DNA of 64,000 bases, taken from contig SWDT01000011.1 in assembly GCA_009193035.1 (NCBI GenBank), forward strand, positions 806,001-870,000, given 5' to 3'. The stretch's first letter is position 1; every line of letters starts with the position of its first letter. Below, one piece after another: positions 46,906 through 59,600 of the stretch. Below the pieces are notes generated by a model. It was not told where the DNA came from. It ran no database searches and saw only the letters and a program-made list of their open reading frames with translations. This DNA comes from Halicephalobus mephisto (lineage: Eukaryota > Nematoda > Chromadorea > Rhabditida > Panagrolaimidae). The position numbers were made by a program, and so were the translations under genes.

Positions 46906-49819
46906 TCAGTTTACATTTGTCTGTCTTTTGAGGTGACTGAGTTCACGGGTGGCCCAGGTGCCCAAGGACTTGGCCTTTGTGTTCTTGCTACGTCTGCATC
47001 TTTGCAGCAGATTGTTGATTGGCTCCGTATCAAGGAGTGGAAGAATATCCTTTCCGAGAATTCTCACCAAGTCGCCAATAAGACCACAAGTCGATCCTTG
47101 CAGAGCTTCACCCGAGAGTTTACCACTTTGTGCAATCATTGTGATCAGCTGAACCATTTGAGGAATGTAAGGGTGCAACTGTCTCATTCCTTCTGGAGTA
47201 TTGTTCATCGCTTGCACAATACCAGTGAACCCAGAGATACAATTGTCACGCAACGATTCAACATAATCAATCTGTTCATAATCCTCCTGAAAAACACCAT
47301 TCGAAACACCTCTACGGATAGAAAACCTACCTCATTCGTAATCTGAGCAGCAGTCACAGCATTCATCAGATACTTAACCGTAACTTCCAAGTAGCGGAAG
47401 TAATCAGGTCCCAGAGCAATAGCAATGTCACTGAAACAACCCAAAGCATTAGGCTTCACCGCATGTTTAACATTAGCATCTTGCAGGATCTCCAACAACA
47501 GTTGAACAAATTCATCCATCAGTGGTGCAATCTTTCTTTCAAAAGCATGACAGAGATCGGAAACAACACCGATAGCAGCTTGGCAAACAAGTTGTTCTTC
47601 ATGAGCTTTCAAAGCACCAACAAGATACGGTTTAAACTGGTCCATATACTTGGCGAACCCTTCACCCATTACCTCAATCAATGTTGAAACAGCCATCAAT
47701 GCATCTTCCATGACACCACCAGCATCACGACCGGTGACACATCGACTCATTATATGCATCAAAGCAGTCATCACAGGATCAGCAATAACCGAGGCGTCTT
47801 CCTTGTGCATTTTCCTCAGAACACTTTGCAATGTCGCACAAAGCAAAGATTGCAGATCGCGAAGTTGGGAACGATCCGAGGAGGAAACCAGTTGATTCTC
47901 AATGTTGAGCAATCTTTCCAGTCTATGCAGTACATCAACAGTAGTTTGCTGGACATGAGGATAACAATCCTTCGGACTATTCTTGATCAATTCCATTAGT
48001 GCTTCATAACCAGATATACGAAGATTCTTCTCGTTGGCGTCAGGTCTATCGGTTGTTTCAATCAATCTTCTGACCATTTCACTGAAAACTGGTGATAAAA
48101 GATAAGTATCTGGTTCACCAGTTTCATCTGTTCCTTGATCCTTAGCAATTTGATAAGCAGCTTTGACTAAACTCGAAAGAGCCCAACAGGCATTGAATGC
48201 AACACGAGGCTCTTGTGAAAGAGCATTAAACAGCGCCGGAACAAGCCCTTGCAGAACTTCAGGTCTAGTGACAAGATTCTCGCAAGTATCACACACACGA
48301 CCAATAGCCCATGCTGAAGTATCTCTAACACAAAGCTGAAAAGTTGAATTTCAAATCCACCACCATAACAGGAACTTACATGAGGGTCGTTAAGTGTGTT
48401 GATCAACGGTACCAAAGCACTGTTTACAAGACGATCCAGAACTTCTTGTGAAGGACCATCCAAAATAGACCCAAAAGCCATGATGGCCGCTTCTCTGTAA
48501 TGCCAATCAGGATTTGCAAAGTGCTCTTCAACAAATGGTAAGACCAATGGTACAATATCATCTTCGGTACACTGAGCTAGCAACATGATACAAACACCGG
48601 CAGCTTTAGCAGGAACCCATTCATCATCGTCATCATTTTCTTCTTGAGTAGCGAGAGTTTTTAAGAGAATTGGCAAAATATGAGACACAGCTCCTTTGGC
48701 ATAATAACGACTAACAACTGATGGAGCTTTACCTAGTTCCTTAGCTTCTTGTTCCTGCATTCCCAGTGAAAGTTCTTCCTCGCAAATGTTGGACCAGAAT
48801 TCGATACCTTGAAGAGCAACTTCATTCTCTGGATTCTTCATCGCATCCACCGTGATCTAAATCCCGAAGGTGAAACAAACAACTGACAAATAACAACTTA
48901 CGGCAAAGAGAGCTTCTTTCATGTAAGCATCCATGAATTGGTAGTAAAGGGACACAATTTTCACCAGACATTGCAAGGCAATCACTCGCACTCTTCTATC
49001 TGCAGCTTGTGTAGTTTCACAGACAACTTGCATTATGACATTCCTTTCGTTAGCGTTGCTAAAGTTCGCCTTTGTGAGTTCCAGGGCATTCAGCATGGCT
49101 TCTGTTGCTGCTTGTCTGATGGAGACGGACGGCTGATCGCTTCTCATACCTTGGACGATTGCTGTCAGGATCTCATTTGCCTTGGCTTCAATCACAGGTG
49201 GAGCCACATCTTGGCAGATATAACCCAAAGCTTCGAGCGAAGATTCAACTAGTTTCTCGGGATTGTTGGGTGTTGTAACATTGGCTTTTAAAATATCAAT
49301 CACCTGAGGGAATTGTCCATATGGCAGTTCAATGCCGGCGATAGCGTTAATACATTGAGCTGCGATCGAAGGTCTAACAGTTTCGGTACCCAAAGTTCTT
49401 ATGACATTTTGTTTAACAGCGTCACGAACATCAGCAGGGCATTGCGTCCACCTGGAAGACTTCAACGATGAAAATTCAAGTTTACCAACCAACCTCTGCT
49501 GATTTGCTTGAGCGGTTTCAGCATCTTTGGCGACAAGTAAGTTCTTCAGCTGGAGACCTGCGGCTTGTCTTACAAACGGAGTGACTTCGTTGGATGCAAG
49601 CACGATCGAGAGTTGTCGGATGAATTCAGGCTAAAAAAATGCATTTCATATATGAAATCCCCCAACATCCTTACGTAATTGGTCTGTGCCGCTTGCTGAA
49701 GGAACTGTAAAGCCGCTTGTTGATCATTCGGACCTAAACGACAGAATTACGAGAGGAATTCGGAGACAAGACTTACTTCCGGAGATTGTTCTTTCCAGAA
49801 ATTGAACAAGCTCTGCCAT
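46906..49819 (-). CDS. imb-1: Importin subunit beta-1 (karyopherin beta-1)
   Basis: Nuclear import receptor that carries importin-alpha/cargo through the pore and releases it on RanGTP. Exons 49819-49777, 49733-49675, 49630-49494, 49451-48902, 48856-48380, 48335-47331 and 47286-46906 join in phase to 883 residues (human about 876). All-helical HEAT-repeat protein: N-terminus [49 protein letters not shown], the acidic loop [17 protein letters not shown] that contacts Ran and importin alpha, [53 protein letters not shown] and the C-terminal [18 protein letters not shown] 42-base intron (49493-49452) contains no stop and is a multiple of three; family alignment ([13 protein letters not shown]) shows it must be removed. 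The NSF gene is divergent, 2.6 kb away. Confidence 0.96.
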
Positions 49820-50200
49820 ATTGAATTAAAGCCAGCCCTGCGGATACCAAGGGCTACGGGTAACCTGGAACGGATGAATTTTATATGGAACATGAGATAT
49901 TTACAAAAACCAAAAAAGTACGGAATTTGATAATCAAGAAGCAGACAGAAAAACGCGCGCTTTCAATACGGTGAGGAAATTTTCTTTCGCGTCAGGAGCT
50001 CGTTTCGACTCTCGTCTGGGGATCCGGCTCCGCTTTGTTCTCGTTAATCACTCTTTGGTTTTTATCACATTCGGTCCTTTTTAACATGGGTCCTGGGAAG
50101 AAAATATTATAGGTAAGAACTTAAAAAACGGTTTTATTTTGTTTGTTTTAGTGTGGATTTTAATTTCCCTCTGTTGCCACGTTGTCAGATTTTCGTTTTT
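49820..50200. promoter_or_regulatory. Probable divergent promoter region of importin beta and NSF
   Basis: 49980-50060 is the only balanced-composition segment between the two divergent starts. ATATTATAG|GTAAGAAC at 50113 is a good donor and could end a non-coding first exon on the plus strand. Confidence 0.35.
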
Positions 50201-52250
50201 AATCATTTCTATCTTGATCTCTTCTATGATATCCTTGGTGAGGAAGTTGTTATAGTTAATATATTGCGAAAATAATCTTGTTTAATTTTGATATATGCTA
50301 ATGTTTCTTTATTATCATTTTAATGGATTTTTAAAGCTTTTTTATCTTGATCTCTTCTCATTCTCTTCTATGATATCCTTGGTGAGGAAGTTGTTATAGT
50401 TAATGGATTTTTAAAGCTTTTTTATCTTAGTCTCTTCTTATTCTCTTCTATGGTATCCTTGGTGAGGAAGTTGTTATAGTTAATATATTGCAACAATAAT
50501 CTTGTTTAATTTTGATATACACTAATCTCTCTTTATTATCATTTTAATTGATTTTTAAAACTTTTATCTTGATCTTTCTCTTCTTGGACCCTTCTATGAT
50601 ATCCCTTAAAAGAAAGTTATCTTGGTTAACAAGCCCTAGGGACATTTTTTCCTTTTTGTTTTAGTAATACCTAATTTTAATCATGTTGATGGATTTTTTA
50701 AATTACTTTTACTTTTATCTGGTTGTAATTTTTCATGATATCCTCTAGGAAGCAAACACCCTGGCAAACTACCTCAGAAACGGTTTTGCTTTTGTTATTA
50801 TAATGAAGACTTTCGGTTTTTGGTGCTATATTGATAGACTATGTTCTATTGTCCTGTTAATCATTTCCGTGCTTATCTCTTCTGTGCTTTTCCGGAATTT
50901 TGGCTGAAAAAACTACTTTGGTGACCAACTTTAAAAACGACTTTATCTTGTCTGTTCTAACTGTAATATTATAATTCCTTCATTTATTGATTCTTATTTT
51001 AATTTTTTATTAATTATTTCAATTTCACTTTTTCCTGACATCTTCCGAGAGAAATATTCCGTGGTTATTCAGGCCTAGAGGCATTTTTACTTTAATAGTG
51101 GTCTTAAGTTTCGTTTTTTTGTCACGTTGATGGATCTTTTTCTCTTTTCTCTTTTTTTACTCATTTTCGTGTTCGTCCACATTAAACCCTTTCGTGATGT
51201 CTTCTGAGAAAAAGAACTAATTGACGAATTCTAAAAGTGGTTTATCTTTCATAATTCTGTTAGTCATCATACTCATGAACATTTGCTATTTCTGTCGCAT
51301 TGTAGATTTCAATAAAATGACAAATAAAAATTGATTTTATCTGTTATATTTCGACATAGCTTTTTTGATTTCTATGGTTATGAAATTCTTTGAATTTTTA
51401 GGCATATTTAAGTTGTTATATTCTTCATTATACACTCTCTGAAGAAACCATACCTCAGGACTTTGAAAATAGTTTTTTTACATTTTGATGGTATTTGTAA
51501 AGTCGTCTTTATTGCCATGTTGTTAAATCTTGTTTTAATTTTTAATTACTTTTTCGTTTTTACCCTGTTTATGTTTTTTGTATGATATCTTCTAAGAAAA
51601 ATACACCGTAATTAACAAAATCTAGAAATAATTTTTTTTATTTTGATTATTTTAAAGATTTCCTTTATTTTTAATTTATCAACAGCAAATTTGCGTGTTT
51701 TTAAAAAATTTTTTTTGTTTTATATCTCCCAAAAAAGAATACTGTGATTAACAAAATCTGGAAATAGTTTTCTTTTTTATATTTTAATTACTTTCAAGAT
51801 TTCCTCGGTTGTCATGTTGACGAACGACAAAGTATTTTTTAAATTGCTTTATTTTTATCTCGTGTCTTTTCATATATCCTCTAAGAGTAGAATGCTATGT
51901 TTTACGAAACCTATAAGTTGTTTTATTCGTTGTAATTTAATAGTATTTCTGAAAATTCCGTTTTACCGTTTTGACAGACATTGTTCTCTGGCAGACCTCT
52001 CATGTTCCATTATAAAAATGAATTTTTACATCCAGGAAATGGATATTAATAAATTATATTCAAATTTCATATATCAATTTTTTTATTTCCCTTGAAGTTC
52101 GTGAATTATTGTTTTTTTTTTCGTTTTTCGAATGTCCCTTTTGTGTCAGAAACTCAAATTTTAAAAGATGTTCATTGATTTTGTGTTTTTGGCGTTATTG
52201 GATTTCCCATAGTCTCCTTTTTTGCCCGCTTTTTCCTATTGATCTTCAAC
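50200..52250. repeat. Long array of diverged ~100-170-base units
   Basis: Three close copies at 50200-50480 share CTCTTCTATGATATCCTTGG, TGAGGAAGTTGTTATAGTTA and TTTTTAAAGCTTTTTTATCT. Further copies to about 51900 are decayed but keep the order TTTTATCT / TCTTCTATGATATCTTCTAA / GAAAAATAC...GT(G/A)ATTAAC. If the 50.11-kb donor is used, the whole array is a 5' intron of NSF. No coding frame accepted. Confidence 0.7.
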
Positions 52251-52375
52251 ATTAGACTACGGCATGCCCCACAGAGAAGTCGGGCTTGTTGTCTGCTTTG
52301 AATTGCCCCGTGTCTTTGAGAAAGCTAACTTGGTTTTTTTCGTATTTGAAGATTTTAAAACTAATGGTTTTAGGA

Positions 52376-55143
52376 ATGCCGGAATACCTAAAAAGTGCAA
52401 TATCTTCGAAAACTCCATCGGATGACCTTGCTTTGTCAAATAGGATTTACTTTAATCCGAGAGATTATGATCCGGGAAATTATCCGTAAGTTTTTTAAAA
52501 GTTAAAAATAATACTTTTTTTAGGATTTTAAAAATCGATCCCTCAACTGGTGGTGGGAGTTTTTTATTTACTGGAGGTGTTTCTCCGAAAATTGAACCTG
52601 GAAGAGTCGGATTTGCAGTACATCAACGAAAATGGGCAATGATATCACTTGAAAGTCCTATAGCAATTTCTCCTGTTAAAATTGACAAGTTTATTATTGG
52701 AGTCAATCTGGAAGTGGATTTCGTGAAGGGAGTCAAGCCGATTGCGGAGCCTTTGAATTCTGATGCTATGGCGAAGGAATTTTTGATGGTATTTGGAAAT
52801 ACTGTAATGACTATTGGACAAGAAATTTTATTCAAATATTTGCATAAGAATGATCAAAAACTTATACTTTCTGTAAACGTGAAAGGGATGGATTTGATGA
52901 AACCTGGATCTAATTCGACTGAAAAAGGAAGTTATGGAATTTTGTCATCTAATTCTACTGTAGTTTTCGATAAAAAACCAGAATCACAAATTAGTCTTAT
53001 TGGAAAAAGTAAAGGAAAATCAACAGCGAGAGCTTTGATAAATCCGGATTGGGATTTCCAGAAGATTGGAATTGGAGGCTTGGATAAGGAATTTAGCGAT
53101 ATTTTTCGAAGGGCATTCGCTTCTAGAGTTTTCCCACCGGAATACAGCGAACAATTGGGTTTGTTTATTTTGTTATGATAAATGAGGAAAAAGATATTTT
53201 TAGGAATGAAACATGTTAGAGGAATTTTACTCTATGGTCCTCCTGGAACGGGAAAAACGTTAATTGCAAGACAGATAGGAAAAATGCTAAATGCAAGAGA
53301 ACCGAAAATTGTGAATGGACCGGAAATTTTGAATAAATATGTGGGTGAATCAGAAGCGAATATGAGAAAGTTGTTTGCAGATGCAGAAGAAGAATGGAAA
53401 AGATGTGGATCTAATTCTGGATTGCATATGATTATTTTTGATGAAATTGATGCTATTTGTAAACAGAGAGGATCTCAAGCGGGATCAACAGGAGTTCATG
53501 ATACAATGGTTAATCAATTGTTGACGAAACTTGATGGAGTAGAACAATTGAATAATATTTTAGTCATTGGGATGACAAATAGAAGAGATATGATTGATGA
53601 AGCATTATTAAGACCGGGAAGAATGGAAGTTCAATTGGAAATTTCGCTTCCGGATGAAAATGGAAGAGTTCAGATTTTGAAGATTCACACGGCGAGAATG
53701 AAGGAATACGACAAATTAAGTAGTGATGTGGATTTGGCTGATTTGGCGAAAAGAACGAAGAATTTTAGTGGAGCTGAAATTGAAGGTTTAGTTAGAGCGG
53801 CCCAATCTTCTGCAATGAATAGATTGATTAAAGTCGGAAATAAGGTTGAAATAGATCCAGAAGCAGTAGAAAAATTAAAAGTTACAAAAGAAGATTTTGA
53901 TTATGCTTTGGAAAACGATATTAAACCTGCATTTGGTACAGCGGATGATGTTCTTCAAAATTTTTTAAGAGGTGGTTGTGTTCATTGGAACAAGGAAATA
54001 GACGATATTTTGGATATTGGTAACGTTCTTGCGAAAGAAACAGCTGATCAGCAATCGAGAGGTTTTGTTAAATGTCTGTTTACTGGTGCTCCGAATACTG
54101 GAAAAACTTATTTAGCTGCAAGAATAGCTAGAGATTCTGAATTTCCATTTGTGAAAGTATGTACTCCGGAAAATATGGTAGGATTTAGTGAAACAGCAAA
54201 ATGTCAAATTATTAATAAAATGTTCAATGATGCTTACAAGTCTCCATTGAGTGTTTTGATTATTGACAACTTGGAATGCTTGATGGGTAAGAATTGTGTT
54301 ATTTTGAAATTTAAAAATTGGAATTTTTATGAAGTAGTTTTAATATGAATTTAAAAAAAATTAAAATAGTTTAAGATTTTTTTAGATAATGATTGTTTCG
54401 TGATCAATCATATGTTATGAAATTTATATATGAATTTTTTACAAAACAGTCTTGATGCGAATTTCTGAAAGTTTTTAAAATTAAAGTAGCTTGAAGTTTC
54501 TGTTTTGTGAAATAGTGATTTCGTAAGCAATGCTTTAGGGTTATATTCTGTCTGAATAGATCCAGAAACTTCTGAATTGGGGTTGCGTAGAATGTATAAC
54601 TTTTAATTTACTTTTAAGGATTAATTTTTATATGTGAAAATATTTTTAAATATTCAAAAAATAACGATTGTTAAATTTTTAATGTTTTTATTGTTTTTAG
54701 ATTACACTCCTATCGGTCCGAGGTTTTCGAATCTTGTTCTTCAAGCATTGTTGGTTTTGTTGAGCAAGCAGCCGCCTCCAGGACACCGATTGCTGGTTCT
54801 GGCGACGAGTTCTGCTCAGAGCTTTCTGCAAGAAGTTGATCTGATGTCTAGATTTTCTAAGATTGTAAGAATTCGTCAATTACGACATCTGGAGGAGATT
54901 ATGTATGTCTGTATTGAATCTGGGCAGTTTAGTAACGAGGATCTTGCTTTTATTAAAAATCAACTTGCTAAAATTGAACAGTATGTTTTTTAAAGGTTTT
55001 AAAATAATTTATTTTTGAAACATTTTAGGATTCCTCCTATTGGAATTAAATCGTTATTGGAAATGCTGGATTTCGTTCGTGTGTCAGATGCTCCTGCACA
55101 GAAATTAGTAGACCAGTTTAACGAGCTTGCCCTGGGACTTTAA
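52376..55143 (+). CDS. nsf-1: Vesicle-fusing ATPase NSF
   Basis: AAA+ hexamer that disassembles SNARE complexes with alpha-SNAP after membrane fusion. Exons 52376-52485, 52524-53158, 53204-54286, 54701-54980 and 55029-55143 join in phase to 740 residues (human 744). N domain: [29 protein letters not shown]1: [20 protein letters not shown], Walker [27 protein letters not shown], Walker [16 protein letters not shown]-type sensor VIGMTNRRD and [13 protein letters not shown]2: Walker [38 protein letters not shown] and [12 protein letters not shown]. The D1 P-loop has Thr where mammalian NSF has the NEM-reactive Cys; yeast Sec18 also has Thr. The ATG lies two bases after TTTTAG, a likely trans-splice site. 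AATAAA is at 55255-55260. Confidence 0.97.
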
Positions 55144-55260
55144 CTCAAATTTATTTCACTTGTGGTTTAATCCGTCTTAAAGCAATTGAAATTTTTGATA
55201 TATTTATTATTATTTAAACAGTAGTTAATATTGTATGAATGATTTAAAGTAGAAAATAAA

Positions 55261-56655
55261 AAGGAGGGACTCGGCCATGCCATCTCCCTCAGGGCCTGCC
55301 TCCCGGCCAGATGGACATCATCGGAGGACGGAACAGCCATTGTCTCGCTAGTCGACAATGTCCACTTTTTCCGACTTTTTATTTTAAAAGTTATTGGAAA
55401 TTTTAATTTTTTTTGTTTTAGAATTTTTAAAGAAAAATAAAATTGGAAATTTTAAAGAATTTAATTTTTTATTTTTATTGAATAAAATGTAAGAAATTTT
55501 AGAATCTTCCAAGATACGGTAGGGAGTTTTGGAGTTTTTTAGTATTTTGGAAATTTGGAGTTTTTTAGTATTTTGGAAATTTGGATTTTTTTGAAGATTT
55601 TGGAAATTTGGATTTTTTTGAAGATTTTGGAATTTTTGAATTACAATTTTGGAAGATTGTTGGGAATTCAGGAAATTCGTGTCAAGACAATTTCGTAACA
55701 AAATTTAATTTGCACAATAACTAGAATTTTATTGAAGTTTTTGCAGGTTTTAAAATTTAGTCGGTTTCTGAAATTTTTTAGAATTTTCTAGGAACTTTTG
55801 AAATTTTGGATAATTTTCTAAAAATTTCTGAGATCTTAGGAATTATTGAAATTTCCTAAAATCTAAAAACTTCTGAAATCTTCTAGGAACTTTTGAGATT
55901 TCCTAAAATTTAAAGATTCCTAGAATTTTTGGAATTATCTGAAATTTTCCAGAATCTCTCGAAAATTCCTAGAATTTTTAGAACTTTCCAGAATCTAAAA
56001 AAGTCCCTAAAATTCCGAGTTTTAAATTTTTAAAACTTGAAAATTTATTTCAAAACTATTTCGCAATAATTTTTAATTTTTAAAAAATTATTTAATTTTT
56101 AAAAAAAGTTTTATTTTAAAAAATTAAAAAATTATTTAATTTTTAAAGAAGTTTTATTTTTAAAAATTTTTAAATTATTTAATTTTTAAAAAAAGTTTTA
56201 TTTTTAAAAATTTTTAAATTATTTAATTTTTAAAAAAAGTTTTATTTTTAAAAATTTTTAAATTATTCAATTTTTAAAAAAAGTTTTATTTTTAAAAATT
56301 TTTAAATTATTTAATTTTTAAAAAAAGTGAAAAAGCAATTGTTTTGTTGTCCATAAAATTCGATTTATCAAAATCCCTTTAGATTTAATTTTTACACGGC
56401 TGTTCTTGGATCAAAGTTAGGAGAGGGTGGATGAACGGCAGCTGATCCTAAAATTCTTTCGAGAACAACTTTTGCCAGGAGTTTGTCGGACTTTTCTATC
56501 GCGAAAATGTCGATCAAAAAGCTGGGCATAGAATCGGTCAGACTCGTGAAAATAACGTTGTTATTTCAGTTTTTCCTCTAAGTTTGAAAAATAATTATTT
56601 TTATAAAAAATTTATTAAATTTTCGAATTTTTTGAAATATTCAAAAAATTTCAGA
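55261..56655. other. Intergenic region between NSF and the CDK gene
   Basis: 55260-55380 is a balanced islet open on both strands (minus frame SSDDVHLAGRQALREMAW). 55500-55990 is TTCTAGAATTTTT-type intronic repeat. 56080-56320 has five ~50-base units of TTTAATTTTTAAAAAAAGTT. 56395-56560 is a second balanced islet that could be CDK promoter. Confidence 0.5.
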
Positions 56656-59600
56656 ATGGCTGCAGTCGTCTGGAACAAGCTCACTACACGGCTCAGTAAG
56701 TTTCTTTTTCAAGAGCCACTAATTAAGTCCAATGTTGGGGAACGAATAAGCATTGTTCGTGAAGGGACCAAAAAGTCGGTATTCATTGTTTTTTCTGGAA
56801 GGATGCATTAAAAAAGGTAGTTTCGACGCGCGTGTGCCTGATTATCAGGGACTCCTCGCGCACCTTTTTTCGGTAACTTTTTCGACCTTTTTACCTCAGC
56901 GCGTATTAAAACCGCCAGTTTTGTCATTCATTTTTGATTTCTTTGACTAGGAAAAATTAGATCCGTCAACACTGTAGCGCGTGTGCCTGATTATCAGGGA
57001 CTCCTCGCGCACCTTTTTTCAGTAACTTTTTCGACCTTTTTACCTCGACGCGTATTAAAACTGCCAGTTTTGTCATCCATTTCTGATTTCTTTGACTAGG
57101 AAAAATTAAACCCATCGGTCTCAACGCGCATGTTCCTGATTATCAGGGACTCTTCGCGCATCTTTTCATTTTGCATTTTTTTCCTAAAGCTTTTCAAAAC
57201 TGTCAATCCTGTTTGCTGTTTTGTTCAGTAATTTCCTCGATTTTTTAAATTCATTAAAATTGCCAATCTTGTCGTATATTTTTTTCGTGATTTATATTAT
57301 CATCATTTTCTAAAAACATCCAAAACAGCAGTCCTGACACGCATGCCTGATTACCAGGAAATTCTGACGTACTTTCTGGCTTGATTATTTCCGTGTTTTC
57401 ATTTTTAAAAAGTTCAAGTGGTGGTCTTGACGTGCAATTTCTGATTCATCTTTTGGTCTTGAGTTTCATCATTGTACGTCGAAGAATTACCAATTTTATG
57501 ATTGAAAAATGAATCAGCCATTTTTCGCGGCGAAACCAATTGTTTTTAATTTTCGACGATTAATTTCAGCCAACAGTTTTATCACGAAAGATATTTAATA
57601 ATTAATTTTGTTTTTGATTTTTTAATATTTCTTAAAATGAATATTTACGTTTTTAAAAATGTTCAATTATTTTTATTGTTTAAAAAGACCAATTTTTACA
57701 CTTTTGATTGATTTCTGGACAAGACAGCTAATCCTCTCCCGGAACATTGCCGCAATTTTATTTTATGGATGCTTTTTCGCATTAATCACAGCCTTTTCTG
57801 AAATTTTTTCAAAGAATTCCAGGGTTTTTGGAAAACGAAAAACAGCCGAATTTGGACTTAATTATTTTCAAGTAATTTACAGACAACTGGTTCGGTGACG
57901 AAAAACGGGCCCAGCTGAGGCCTTCTAGGTCTTTGACTGCTTTGAATCAGAAAAGTTTGCGGGTCAGCAATACAGTAACCATCAACGGGAAACCTTCGAA
58001 AAGTAAAAGTTCTGAAAACATTCACAAAATTGTATCAAATTCGACACCAGTGAAGAAATTGAGTAAAAAATCGTCCGTCAAAGATGTTTTAAAATTTAGA
58101 AAAAAGAAAGAAGTTACGCCAATTGAAAATGGATTTTTCCAAGGTTTGTTATTTGAGGAAGCCAACTTCCGGAATCGATGTTGATAGAATTTCGTTGAAA
58201 TTTAATTTTTTAAAAATTGAAAAAATTTGAAATTTCTAAAAATTGGAAAAATTTCGAAAATTTAAAATTTCTAAAAATTTGAAAAATTTCGAAAATTTAA
58301 AAATTGAAAAAATTTTGAAAATTTAATTTTCTAAAAATTGGAAAATTAAAAATTTTTTTGGAATTTTTAAGAACATTAGAAACGAATTAAAAATTTTAAA
58401 ATTCAGAAAATTAAAACAATTATTGTGGAATTTTACAGAGTATTTCGAAATCTGGTAGGAAATTCTAGAAATTTCCCAAAATCCATTTTTTAAATAAAAA
58501 TAATTTTTAGGAATTTTGAAAATTTAAAAATTTTATAAAAAATGATTTTTAATTTTTTTTTTGCAATAATATAATTAATAAGGTGGGTTTTAGGGTACAA
58601 TCAGGATGCGACGGAGTGCCCCGCAGGCTCCTTCCCGATGTCGCTGTCTTGGCATTCTCACCTCGCGGATGTCCTTCGGAAGGATCCAGAGCTCCCCGGA
58701 CCTTCCACTTGCGTCCAAGTCGGACCTGATGGACATATCATCGCTGTGGATTCAGGATCTGGAGAAAAGAAAATTTCCAAACCGAAGAGATCAAAATCGA
58801 TCACTGCTATGAACGCTGACGAACTTAGGATCGATCCCGATGCTTTGATAAGAAGCAACCAAGGATTCCGGACTCCTCAGAGTCTTTCCACTTACAAATG
58901 CAATCAAAAAATTGATTCACAATTCTGGCGGCTTCCAAGGGTTTGTTTTTTATTTTTTTTGGAATTTTAAGAAGTTTCAAAATATCAGTGAAAACTTTTA
59001 GAACATTTCAGAATCCAGTAAAGTTTTAAAATCAACCAAAACTAAAAATTTCCGAAATTATTACGAAATCAACACGAATTTCGAATTTTTATAATAATTT
59101 TGAAATCGATATATGAAACTAAAAATTCCCAAAATTCTTGTTAAAATTATATTTTATTAATTTCGAAATCGATATATGAAACTAAAAGTTCCCAAAATTC
59201 TTGTTAAGATTATATTTTATTAATTTCGAAATTGATATATGAAACCAAAAATTCCCAAAATTCTCACCGAAAAATTTTATTAATTTCGAAATTGATATAT
59301 GAAACTAAAAATTCCCAAAATTCGTGTTAAGATTATTTCGTAATCTTTTTTGTTTTTAATTTTTTACAATAATGTAACTTGTTTATGTATGAGATTATTC
59401 CAGGAACAGCCAGTGGCGAACACGGATGCCATGTTCAAAAGACTCGAGAAGATAGGCGAAGGAAGTTATGCGACGGTGTTGAAAGGAGAAAACAGATTTG
59501 ACGGGTCTATCGTGGCGCTGAAGGAGATCACTCTTCAGCCGCAGGAGGGACTCCCGTTCACGGCTATTCGGGAGGTTTCGCTTTTACGAGGCCTGAAACA

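Noticed and set aside
55167..55358. Possible tRNA-like or coding islet after NSF
   Set aside because: No acceptor-stem/cloverleaf could be formed, and open frames occur on both strands; left as an unassigned islet.
57659..57898. 79-codon plus frame in CDK intron 1
   Set aside because: It overlaps the true exon 2 in another frame; the exon 1 to exon 2 junction is in phase without it.
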